Position numbers and translations under genes: made by a program | Origin: Mycobacterium hubeiense | GTDB taxonomy: Bacteria; Actinomycetota; Actinomycetes; Mycobacteriales; Mycobacteriaceae | DNA length: 64,000 bases | NCBI RefSeq assembly: GCF_002838065.1 | Contig: NZ_PIZU01000023.1 | Coordinates: forward strand, 16,102-80,101 | Direction: 5' to 3' | Notes under the pieces: model-generated | The model's database searches: none | What the model saw: the letters and a program-made list of their open reading frames with translations, nothing else | Told to the model about the DNA's origin: nothing | Part shown: positions 8,501-15,715 of the stretch, one piece after another | Layout: every line of letters starts with the position of its first letter | How positions within the stretch are numbered: the stretch's first letter is position 1

Positions 8501-8941
8501 GTGAAAAGCGGCGAACCGACGAAGAAGTGTGCGATCACGATCGCGGCGCTGACAGCGCTGACCATCTCTGCACCGACGGCAGCCGCAGACCCGGTTGTGC
8601 CCTCGCCACCGCCCCCGGACATCACCCACCACGCGGCGCAGTCACCGCCGGGTCCACCGGCGCCGCCACTCGAGGGCGTGCCGCACTTGCCGAGTCCCGA
8701 GAACCTTCCGCCGGGCACCTCCGATACGCCGACGGAACCGGCGGAAAGCCGCGGACTGTCCTATCTGCGGGATCTGTGGCACGCCTATCAGACGCAGGAA
8801 ATCAGCGGCGCCGACGCGCTGCTGCTGCTCACACAGCGCCCGCTCGATCCGAACGCGGCGCCCCCGCCCGGGGTGCCGGCGGGCCCACAACCACCAGCAC
8901 AGCCAGCACAGCCAGCACCCCCACCGCCGCCGGCCCCGTAG
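8501..8941 (+). CDS. Secreted proline-rich protein with LRDLWH motif
   Basis: 146 residues: a Sec signal peptide (about 1-29, cleavage near AAADP), a Pro-rich segment, a short ordered part (LSYLRDLWHAYQTQEISGADALLLL), then a Pro/Ala/Gln tail with PAQPAQPA repeats. GTG 8501 follows GGGGGAGA, a good ribosome-binding site; a start at 8384 would lie inside the KstR-type operator. The LRDLWH core recurs in the secreted protein at 61980. Probable exported mycobacterial protein of unknown function, divergent from the CYP125-like gene. Confidence 0.72.
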   Translation: MKSGEPTKKCAITIAALTALTISAPTAAADPVVPSPPPPDITHHAAQSPPGPPAPPLEGVPHLPSPENLPPGTSDTPTEPAESRGLSYLRDLWHAYQTQEISGADALLLLTQRPLDPNAAPPPGVPAGPQPPAQPAQPAPPPPPAP

Positions 8942-8947
8942 TGACGA

Positions 8948-11176
8948 TTACCCCGCGACGGGTTCCAGGCGGGCGGGAACGTGTTTGTGCCACGGCGTTC
9001 CGGCGTAAGGATCGCGCCACTCCGTTGAGGTGAGCGCATTGGGCGCCACGCCCGAAATGTGCTCGCGCCCTGCGACGTCGGTGAAGTCGAGGCCATAACC
9101 GTTGGGCAACGACGCATGACCGGGCAACATGGCTTCACTGATCTCGACGGTCGCCTCGGCGCTCCCGCGAGCGGTGGTGATGCGGGCGCGGCCACCATTG
9201 ACCAGACCGAGCGCCTGCGCGTCCTCCACGCTGACCCGCAACGCGCCCTCGACGTCTCGTTTGCGCCACGTCGGGTCCCGGAAGATGTCGTTGGCGGTAT
9301 AGGCGCGGCGCTCGCCGGCCGAGAGCACGATCGGAAACTGCGGGGTGGTCAGCGTGGTCCGGTTATCGCCCAGGTTGCTTATCTCAGCGAGCATCTCGGG
9401 CATATCGAGGGCGATCTTGTGGTCGGGATGGCTGATCAGATCGAAGTCCTCTTCGTATTCGTGCACCGTGAACGTCACACCGGAGCGGTTCTGCAGAATC
9501 GCCTCGAAGAGCGCATTGCCGTCGGCGTGCCCGGCGCGGCGGACGGCGTCGGGGTAGGTCGCCGCCGTTTTCTGGGCAAGCCCCCACAGCGCGGCCGCGC
9601 CCGCCAGCCCCTCGGGCAGCGTCGGGCCCAGCGTCTCGTAAAGCACGTACGGCAGCACCCGGGACAAGGCCGGATTGGCGCTCACGGCAGCGAAAAACGC
9701 CTCGGTGTAGGCCGGTAGACCCTGCCGCGCCGCCGCCCGCAGCGGTTGCAGATCGGCCTCATCCACCACCCCGAGGGCGCGGACCAGCCGCGCCCAAATC
9801 TCGGGTTCGGGCAGCGTGCCGGGTAGCGGCTCGAGCAGCGGATGGCGCAACTGAAAGGTGTTGTGCGGGAACTCCAAATTGAAGAACGTCGCCTCCGCCT
9901 TCTCGAATTGGGTGGCCGCGGGCAGCACGTAGTGGGCCAGTCGCGCCGTCTCGGTCATCGCGACGTCGATCACCACCAACAACTCCAGCGATTGAAAGGC
10001 TCTGCGGCAGGCATCCGAATCGGCCAGCGAGTGGGCCGGGTTGCTGCTCTCGACGATCATCGCGCGGAACCGGTCGGGATGGTCAGTCAAAATCTCTTGC
10101 GGCACAACGTTACCCGGGATCAGACCACCGATGATCGGCGCGCCCGTCACTGGCGTGCGCCCCACTCCGGATGCCCGCATCAGCGGAGACATCCACGAAT
10201 GCAGGTGCTGGCTGCCGCGTTTGGCGAAGTTGCCGGTGAGGATCCATAGCAGCTTGTTCAGGTAGGAGCACAACGTGCTGTTGGGCGCCTGCTGAATTCC
10301 CAGGTCCTCGAACACCGCGACGCTGTCGGCGGCGGCGATGCGCCGCACGGCTGCGCGCAGCAGTTCCTCGTCGACGCCGCAGTGCTGCGCGTAGTCGGCT
10401 ATCGGTATGTTGCGCAATGCTTCTCGCACCGGGTCGACGCCGTTGACGTGCTCGGCCAGAAACGCCTCGTCGCACAGGTTCTCCTGGGCCAGAACGGCGG
10501 CCATCGCCGCCAGGCACCACGCGTCGGTGCCGGGCCTGACCCGCAGATGGAAATCGGCCATCTTCGCCGTGTCGGTGATCACCGGGTCGATCACGATCAT
10601 CGACCGTTTCGGATCCTTGGCGATGTCGTTGAGCACCACCCGGGCTCGCGGAAAGCTTTGTGACATCCACGGGTTCTTGCCAATGAACACCGACACCTCG
10701 GCGTGCTCGAACTCGCCTCTGGTGTGGCCGCCGTAGAGGTGGGCGTCCACCCACGCCTCGCCGGTCTTCTCTTGGGCCAGTGCGTTGGACCGGTAGCGCG
10801 AGCCGATGGCTTTGAGGAATGCGCCCGAGTAGGCGCCGCCGAGGTGATTCCCCTGACCGCCACCGCCGTAGTAGAAGATCTTGTCGCCACCGTAGGTCTG
10901 GGCGATGTGCTGAAATCCCTCGGCGATCTCGCTGATGGCGGTGTCCCAGTCGACGGCCTCGTAGCTGCCGTCCGGGCGTCGCCGCATCGGCGTGGGCAGC
11001 CGGCTGCTGTTGTTCTGGTAGTGGTCCAGCCGCAACGCCTTGTTGCAGGTGTAACCGCGCGATGCCGGATGGTTCTTGTCACCGCGGATGCGGGCGAGCC
11101 GACGGCCCTCGAGTTGTACGACGATGCCGCAATTGCATTCGCACAAGATGCACGCCGTGGGCTGCCATTCGCTCAT
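8948..11176 (-). CDS. Molybdopterin-dependent oxidoreductase (formate dehydrogenase/nitrate reductase superfamily)
   Basis: 742 residues. An N-terminal [4Fe-4S] motif (C9, C12, C16, C44) is followed by molybdopterin-guanine-dinucleotide domains (YYGGGGQGNHLGG, KNPWMSQSFPRAR, VVIDVAMTETARLAHYVLPA) and a C-terminal molydopterin-binding beta-barrel (LPNGYGLDF). A single-subunit cytoplasmic enzyme seems likely, as no signal peptide or partner subunit is seen; the substrate is unknown. ATG 11176 has AAGGAG 8 bases upstream, whereas GTG 11185 lies within that site. It starts 5 bases after the TetR stop, so it is the second gene of a TetR-led operon. Confidence 0.85.
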   Translation of the reverse strand: MSEWQPTACILCECNCGIVVQLEGRRLARIRGDKNHPASRGYTCNKALRLDHYQNNSSRLPTPMRRRPDGSYEAVDWDTAISEIAEGFQHIAQTYGGDKIFYYGGGGQGNHLGGAYSGAFLKAIGSRYRSNALAQEKTGEAWVDAHLYGGHTRGEFEHAEVSVFIGKNPWMSQSFPRARVVLNDIAKDPKRSMIVIDPVITDTAKMADFHLRVRPGTDAWCLAAMAAVLAQENLCDEAFLAEHVNGVDPVREALRNIPIADYAQHCGVDEELLRAAVRRIAAADSVAVFEDLGIQQAPNSTLCSYLNKLLWILTGNFAKRGSQHLHSWMSPLMRASGVGRTPVTGAPIIGGLIPGNVVPQEILTDHPDRFRAMIVESSNPAHSLADSDACRRAFQSLELLVVIDVAMTETARLAHYVLPAATQFEKAEATFFNLEFPHNTFQLRHPLLEPLPGTLPEPEIWARLVRALGVVDEADLQPLRAAARQGLPAYTEAFFAAVSANPALSRVLPYVLYETLGPTLPEGLAGAAALWGLAQKTAATYPDAVRRAGHADGNALFEAILQNRSGVTFTVHEYEEDFDLISHPDHKIALDMPEMLAEISNLGDNRTTLTTPQFPIVLSAGERRAYTANDIFRDPTWRKRDVEGALRVSVEDAQALGLVNGGRARITTARGSAEATVEISEAMLPGHASLPNGYGLDFTDVAGREHISGVAPNALTSTEWRDPYAGTPWHKHVPARLEPVAG

Positions 11177-11181
11177 TGCCG

Positions 11182-11760
11182 TCACTCCTTGGATTTCTCG
11201 GACTGCAACAGTGCCCGCAGCTGGCGGTGCACCAGGTCCAACGGTTTGACGTCGCGCGAGGCACGTGCGACGACGATGGCGCCTTCGAGCGCGGTGGTCA
11301 TCAGCATCGCGAGCTCCTCGGCGCGGGACGCTTCGATGCCGTCGGCCACCATGCGCTGCGCGATCCGATCGGTCCAGCGTGCAAAGGCCGCCGCCGCCCG
11401 CTCGATCACCGGCACCGACGCGTCGGGCTTGTCGGGGTCACCCGCCTCCACTGTGACCGCCACGACCGGGCATCCGGCGCGGTAATCGGTCTCGAGGAGC
11501 TGCTCGCGGTAATTCCGCACCAAGGTGTCGAGGGCATCCAGGCCTGTTGGGGCCTTGGCGATCTGGGCCGCGATGTAATCGGCGGCGAAATCGATTGCCT
11601 CACATAGCAGTTGAGTTCTTCCGCCGGGGAAGTAGTGGTAGGCCGATCCGCGGGGGGCGCCGCTGTGTTCGAGCACGTCGGCGATCGCGGTCGGATGTGC
11701 GCCGCGTTCCCGGATCAGCAGAGCAGCCGATACCACCATGCGTTCTCGAGGGCTGGCCAC
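11182..11760 (-). CDS. TetR-family regulator (LmrA/YxaF-like)
   Basis: 192 residues. A helix-turn-helix (TAIADVLEHSGAPRGSAYHY) followed by FPGGRTQLLCEAI is the diagnostic pattern of the LmrA/YxaF branch, with the GCPVVAV segment in the ligand domain. GTG 11760 abuts a perfect palindrome; ATG 11739 is the shorter alternative. It leads the operon with the molybdopterin enzyme and probably represses both genes, so that its ligand is likely a substrate or product of that enzyme. Confidence 0.85.
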   Translation of the reverse strand: MASPRERMVVSAALLIRERGAHPTAIADVLEHSGAPRGSAYHYFPGGRTQLLCEAIDFAADYIAAQIAKAPTGLDALDTLVRNYREQLLETDYRAGCPVVAVTVEAGDPDKPDASVPVIERAAAAFARWTDRIAQRMVADGIEASRAEELAMLMTTALEGAIVVARASRDVKPLDLVHRQLRALLQSEKSKE

Positions 11761-11761
11761 C

Positions 11762-11783
11762 TTATGTATGCTAACCTACATAA
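11762..11783. promoter_or_regulatory. TetR operator TTATGTA-n8-TACATAA
   Basis: A perfect inverted repeat (7-base arms, 8-base spacer) ending 1 base before the TetR GTG. Placement at the start codon implies it overlaps a promoter for a leaderless or very short-leader transcript; on the minus strand TACATA sits in a -10-like position. Confidence 0.7.
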
Positions 11784-11830
11784 TCGACAGAGGCCAGAGG
11801 CCGGCGCAGAACCGCATCAAGCGGAATCAG

Positions 11831-12961
11831 TTACGCGCCGGCGGCCTCATTGATCGCGTCGAGCCGACCGGTCGCCTCGAGGTATTCGTTCACCCAGCGC
11901 TCGATGACCGCGGCGGACTTCTCGACCTTGTTCAGCTGGCCCACCACCTGGCCGACGGGGTTGAACGCGACGTCCACGCTCTCGTTCGGGTACTTGTGGG
12001 TGGCCGCGACCGCCATGCCCGACACCATGTACTGCAGCGGCATTCCAAGCGGCTTGGGGTTCTCGGGTTGCTCCCACGCCTCGGTCCAGTCATTGCGCAG
12101 CATGCGCGCGGGCTTACCGGTGAATGACCGGCTCCGCACAGTGTCGCGGCTCGTCGCCTTGGCGTAGGCCGCCTGCTGCACCGGCGTGTGTTCGGCCTCT
12201 TCGACCATCAGCCACTGCGAACCGGTCCACGCACCCTGCGCACCAAGCGCCAATGCCGCGGCGATCTGCTCACCGCTGGCGATGCCGCCCGCCGCCAGCA
12301 CGGGCACCGGCGCGACCTCCTTGATGACCTGCGGCCACAGCACGATCGAGCCGACCTCGCCACAGTGGCCGCCGGCCTCGCCGCCCTGGGCGATGATGAT
12401 GTCCACACCCGCGTCGGCGTGCTTACGGGCCTGGGACGGCGAGCCGCACAGCGCGGCGACCTTGCGGCCGGCGTCGTGGATGTGGGTGATCATCTCCGCC
12501 GGCGGGGTACCGAGCGCGTTGGCGATCATGGTGACCTTCGGATGCTGCAACGCCACTTCGACTTGCGGAGTGGCGGTCGCCTCGGTCCAGCCGAGCAACT
12601 GCAGCGCGTCCTCGTCGCTGTGCTCGACGGGCACGCCGTGGTCGGCGAGAATCTTGCGGGCGAAGTCGAGGTGCTCCTGCGGCACCATCGACTGCAGGGT
12701 CTTGGTGAGCTCTTCGGCGGACATGTCGGAGTTCATGCCCTCGTACTTGTTCGGGATGACGATGTCGACGCCGTAGGGATGGTCGCCGATGTTCTCGTCG
12801 ATCCACTTCAATTCGATCTCGAGCTGCTCGGGAGTGAAGCCGACCGCGCCCAGCACGCCGAAGCCGCCGGCCTTGCTGACGGCGACGACCACGTCGCGGC
12901 AGTGGGTGAAGGCGAAGATGGGATATTCGATCCCCAGGTCGTCGCAGATAGGGGTATGCAT
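11831..12961 (-). CDS. NAD(P)H-dependent flavin oxidoreductase / nitronate monooxygenase family
   Basis: 376 residues, a TIM-barrel FMN enzyme. The motif IIAQGGEAGGHCGEVG carries the family's conserved active-site His, and LAAGGIASGEQIAAALALGA is the phosphate-binding region. Family members oxidise alkyl nitronates or act as flavin/enoyl reductases; the physiological substrate here is not shown. ATG 12961 matches the conserved start (MHTPICDDLGIEYPI); upstream frame is unrelated. A KstR-type operator begins 28 bases upstream, pointing to a role in sterol or ring degradation. Confidence 0.85.
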   Translation of the reverse strand: MHTPICDDLGIEYPIFAFTHCRDVVVAVSKAGGFGVLGAVGFTPEQLEIELKWIDENIGDHPYGVDIVIPNKYEGMNSDMSAEELTKTLQSMVPQEHLDFARKILADHGVPVEHSDEDALQLLGWTEATATPQVEVALQHPKVTMIANALGTPPAEMITHIHDAGRKVAALCGSPSQARKHADAGVDIIIAQGGEAGGHCGEVGSIVLWPQVIKEVAPVPVLAAGGIASGEQIAAALALGAQGAWTGSQWLMVEEAEHTPVQQAAYAKATSRDTVRSRSFTGKPARMLRNDWTEAWEQPENPKPLGMPLQYMVSGMAVAATHKYPNESVDVAFNPVGQVVGQLNKVEKSAAVIERWVNEYLEATGRLDAINEAAGA

Positions 12962-12988
12962 GCCTGCTCCTTGGCGGGGTCGACAAAT

Positions 12989-13002
12989 TGAAACGTGTTC
13001 TA
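12989..13002. promoter_or_regulatory. KstR-type operator upstream of the flavin oxidoreductase
   Basis: TGAAACGTGTTCTA matches TnnAACnnGTTnnA at every fixed position and lies 28 bases before the ATG, where bound repressor would cover the promoter. It differs from the site at 8385 in only one of 14 bases. Confidence 0.72.
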
Positions 13003-13118
13003 GTTTAGTACCAGATCCCGGCGCGCCGGGATAGTCCCTGTCCGTCACGCTCCGCGCTTGCGGTTTTGCCACGGTGCGGCACACTCGGTAACGGTCTGGG
13101 AATCGGGGGTAGCGCGGC

Positions 13119-13850
13119 ATGGGGTCGAGAAGTTCGGTCGACGAGATCGTCGCGAGCCCGCAGGGCCCGCACGTCGGCGCGTTCTTCGATCTGGACGGCA
13201 CGCTGGTCGACGGGTTCACCGCCGTCGCGCATGCGGGCCATCGCATCCGGCGGCGCCAAGCCAGCCTGGGCGAAGTGCTCGGCGTGATCGAAGCGTCGCT
13301 GCGATACCGCCTGGGCCGCATGCAGTTCGAGCGCCTCGTGGTGCGGGCCGCCGGGTACCTGCGCGGCGAATCGATCGACGAACTCGACGAACTCGGTGAG
13401 CAGTTGTTCGTCCGCCACGTGGCCGCCCGCGTCTACCCGCACATGCGTGAGATCGTCCGTGCCCATCAGGACCGCGGGCACACCGTGGTGATGAGTTCGT
13501 CGGCGTTGACGATCCACGCCGAACCCGTCGCCCGCTTTCTCGGCATCGACCATGTGCTGTGCAACCACTTCGAGGTCGACGAGCACGGCACACTGACGGG
13601 AGGCATCGTCGCGCCGGTGCTGTGGGGCGCACAGAAGGCCTCCGCGGTGGAACAGTTCTGCGCGGCCAACGACGTTGAGCTGCAACAGAGTTACTTCTAC
13701 GCCGACGGCGACGAAGACACCGCGCTGATGCGCCTGGTCGGCCATCCTCGGCCGGTGAACCCACGCGCCGGGCTGGCCGCCGTGGCCACCCAACACGGAT
13801 GGCCGATACTGCGCCTCAACGGCTCCCGGCGTAGAGGCCTTTCCCGGTGA
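13119..13850 (+). CDS. HAD-IB family phosphatase
   Basis: 243 residues. HAD motif I is FFDLDGTLVD (nucleophile Asp24, general acid Asp26), motif II VMSSSA and motif III YADGDEDTALM. The cap segment with two helical runs fits the SerB-like HAD-IB group that in mycobacteria often forms the N-terminal half of PlsC-type bifunctional proteins; here no acyltransferase domain follows. Likely a phosphomonoesterase of a phospho-serine or lysophosphatidate-like substrate. Its last 35 bases overlap the convergent oxidoreductase. Confidence 0.82.
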   Translation: MGSRSSVDEIVASPQGPHVGAFFDLDGTLVDGFTAVAHAGHRIRRRQASLGEVLGVIEASLRYRLGRMQFERLVVRAAGYLRGESIDELDELGEQLFVRHVAARVYPHMREIVRAHQDRGHTVVMSSSALTIHAEPVARFLGIDHVLCNHFEVDEHGTLTGGIVAPVLWGAQKASAVEQFCAANDVELQQSYFYADGDEDTALMRLVGHPRPVNPRAGLAAVATQHGWPILRLNGSRRRGLSR

Positions 13851-14895
13851 CAAGCGGCATGTCCAGGGTTGTCCTGATGCCTGCAGGCGCCGCCACCACC
13901 GCGGGAATGGAGTTCACGATGCGTCCTGCCGCCGCGACGATCGCGGCATGGTTGTGGTCGCCCTTGCGGCTGCTCGGGCAGATGTCCACGGCATAGGACG
14001 GCTCACCGACGATTTCGACCCGATACGAACCGCCGGGCTGTGCCGGCTGCGCCCAGTCCGGGCGCAGGTCCTCGCGCAGCCGGGTGACGTGTTCGATGAC
14101 GATGACCGGCCGGCCCTCGACCATCCCGCGGATCTCGAACTTCAGCGCCGCCACGCTGCCCTTCGGCACGTGTCCCGCCGCGATGTCGAACGCCTCCGGT
14201 GCCGGCTCCTGTTCGAAACTCTCTGTGATGTCGTCGATTTCGATGGCCAGGCCGGCGGCGAGCTGACGGATCGAGGTGCCCCAGGCGATGCTCAGCACGC
14301 CCGGCTGGAACAGGATGGGCAGGTCGTCGAGCGGCTTGCCGAACCCCATGACGTCGAACATGACGGTCGCGCCGTCGTAGGTCGCGTAATCGGCGATCTC
14401 CATACACTTCACCTGCTCGATGCTCTGGCAGGTGCCCGCGAGCGCGAATGGGATGAGGTCGTTGGCGAAGCCGGGGTCGACTCCGGTGATGAACAGGCTC
14501 GCGTTGCCGGCTTTCGCCGCCTCCTCGATGCCGGCGATGTATTTGCCGGGCATCAGCTTCCAGGGGAACTGCAACACCACCGGGGCCGAGCCGACGACGT
14601 TGATGCCGGCCGCCAACAGCCGCACCACATCGGCGATCGCATCCGGCCCGCGGGTGTCGCCCATCGCGCAGTAGACGGCGCAGTCGGGTTTAGCCGCGAT
14701 CAGCGCGTCCAGATCATTGGTGGCCGTGATTCCCGTCGAAACATCAAGTCCGGCAAGCTCTCCGGCGTCCTTTCCAACCTTCGCCTGCGATGACACCCAC
14801 ACGTGCGTGAGCTCGTACGCGGGATTGGTGAGCAGTCCGGTCAGCGCGAGTCGACCGACATTGCCGGTGCCGATGTGGGCGACGCGGATGGGCAT
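13816..14895 (-). CDS. DapB-like NAD(P)H-dependent oxidoreductase
   Basis: 359 residues. An N-terminal Rossmann fold with GTGNVG (9-14) is followed by a dihydrodipicolinate-reductase-like domain (INVVGSAPVVLQFPW, FITGVDPGFANDLIPF). It belongs to the amine-dehydrogenase-like group abundant in mycobacteria and often found in steroid or lipid loci; the substrate is unknown. ATG 14895 is divergent from the SDR at 14969, with a KstR-type operator between them, so the pair is probably co-induced. Confidence 0.8.
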   Translation of the reverse strand: MPIRVAHIGTGNVGRLALTGLLTNPAYELTHVWVSSQAKVGKDAGELAGLDVSTGITATNDLDALIAAKPDCAVYCAMGDTRGPDAIADVVRLLAAGINVVGSAPVVLQFPWKLMPGKYIAGIEEAAKAGNASLFITGVDPGFANDLIPFALAGTCQSIEQVKCMEIADYATYDGATVMFDVMGFGKPLDDLPILFQPGVLSIAWGTSIRQLAAGLAIEIDDITESFEQEPAPEAFDIAAGHVPKGSVAALKFEIRGMVEGRPVIVIEHVTRLREDLRPDWAQPAQPGGSYRVEIVGEPSYAVDICPSSRKGDHNHAAIVAAAGRIVNSIPAVVAAPAGIRTTLDMPLVTGKGLYAGSR

Positions 14896-14920
14896 GGATG
14901 TCTCCTACCACAAGCGGTAC

Positions 14921-14934
14921 TGGAACAGGTTCTA
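14921..14934. promoter_or_regulatory. KstR-type operator in the divergent DapB-like/SDR promoter
   Basis: TGGAACAGGTTCTA matches TnnAACnnGTTnnA exactly, 25 bases before the DapB-like ATG and 34 bases before the SDR ATG. A TAGCCT at 14955-14960 could be the -10 of a leaderless SDR transcript. Confidence 0.72.
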
Positions 14935-14968
14935 ATTTTGCGCGGATCCTACGGTAGCCTGACCCGTC

Positions 14969-15706
14969 ATGGGACGCGTAGACGGAAAAGTGGCACTCAT
15001 CAGCGGCGGTGCGCGGGGCATGGGCGCAGCTCACGCCCGCATGCTCGTGGCCGAGGGTGCCAAAGTCGTGATCGGGGACATCCTCGACGAGGAAGGCAAG
15101 GCGCTGGCCGACGAACTCGGCGCCGCCGCCCGCTACGCGCACCTCGACGTCACGCAGGCCGATCAGTGGGACGCCGCGGTCGCTGTGGCCACCGAAGAGT
15201 TCGGCCTCCTCAACGTCTTGGTCAACAACGCGGGCATCGTGGCGCTGGGCAAGATCGGCAAATTCGACATGGCCCAGTGGCAGAAGGTCATCGACGTCAA
15301 CCTCACCGGCACATTCCTCGGCATGCAGGCTGCCGTCGGCGCGATGAAAGCCGCGGGCGGCGGGTCGATCATCAACGTGTCGTCCATCGAGGGGCTGCGC
15401 GGCGCCGCGATGGTGCACCCGTACGTGGCCTCCAAATGGGCGGTTCGCGGGCTGACCAAGTCGGCGGCATTGGAACTGGGGGCCAAGAACATCCGAGTGA
15501 ACTCGATCCATCCCGGCTTCATCCGTACCCCGATGACCGAGCACTTCCCCGACGACATGCTTGCCATTCCGCTCGGGCGGCCCGGCCAGTCCGACGAGGT
15601 GTCGACGTTCGTGGTCTTCCTCGCCAGCGACGAGTCGTCGTATGCGACCGGGGCGGAGTTCGTCATGGACGGCGGTCTGGTGACGGACGTGCCGCACAAG
15701 CTCTAG
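14969..15706 (+). CDS. Short-chain dehydrogenase, 3-alpha/20-beta-hydroxysteroid dehydrogenase-like (FabG3-like)
   Basis: 245 residues. Cofactor motif GGARGMG (13-19), NNAG (86-89) and catalytic Ser139, Tyr152 and Lys156 are all present, with the typical C-terminal SSYATGAEFVMDGG. Sequence similarity is closest, from memory, to FabG3 (Rv2002) of M. tuberculosis, an NADH-dependent 20-beta-hydroxysteroid dehydrogenase. The KstR-type site upstream agrees with steroid oxidation or reduction. It ends at TAG 15704-15706, and the GH2 enzyme continues in the same reading frame. Confidence 0.87.
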   Translation: MGRVDGKVALISGGARGMGAAHARMLVAEGAKVVIGDILDEEGKALADELGAAARYAHLDVTQADQWDAAVAVATEEFGLLNVLVNNAGIVALGKIGKFDMAQWQKVIDVNLTGTFLGMQAAVGAMKAAGGGSIINVSSIEGLRGAAMVHPYVASKWAVRGLTKSAALELGAKNIRVNSIHPGFIRTPMTEHFPDDMLAIPLGRPGQSDEVSTFVVFLASDESSYATGAEFVMDGGLVTDVPHKL

Positions 15707-15715
15707 GCTGGGCGT

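Noticed and set aside
11831..13321. A long form of the flavin oxidoreductase of 496 codons
   Set aside because: The extra N-terminal part has an unrelated composition and crosses the KstR-type operator; the conserved start is at 12961.
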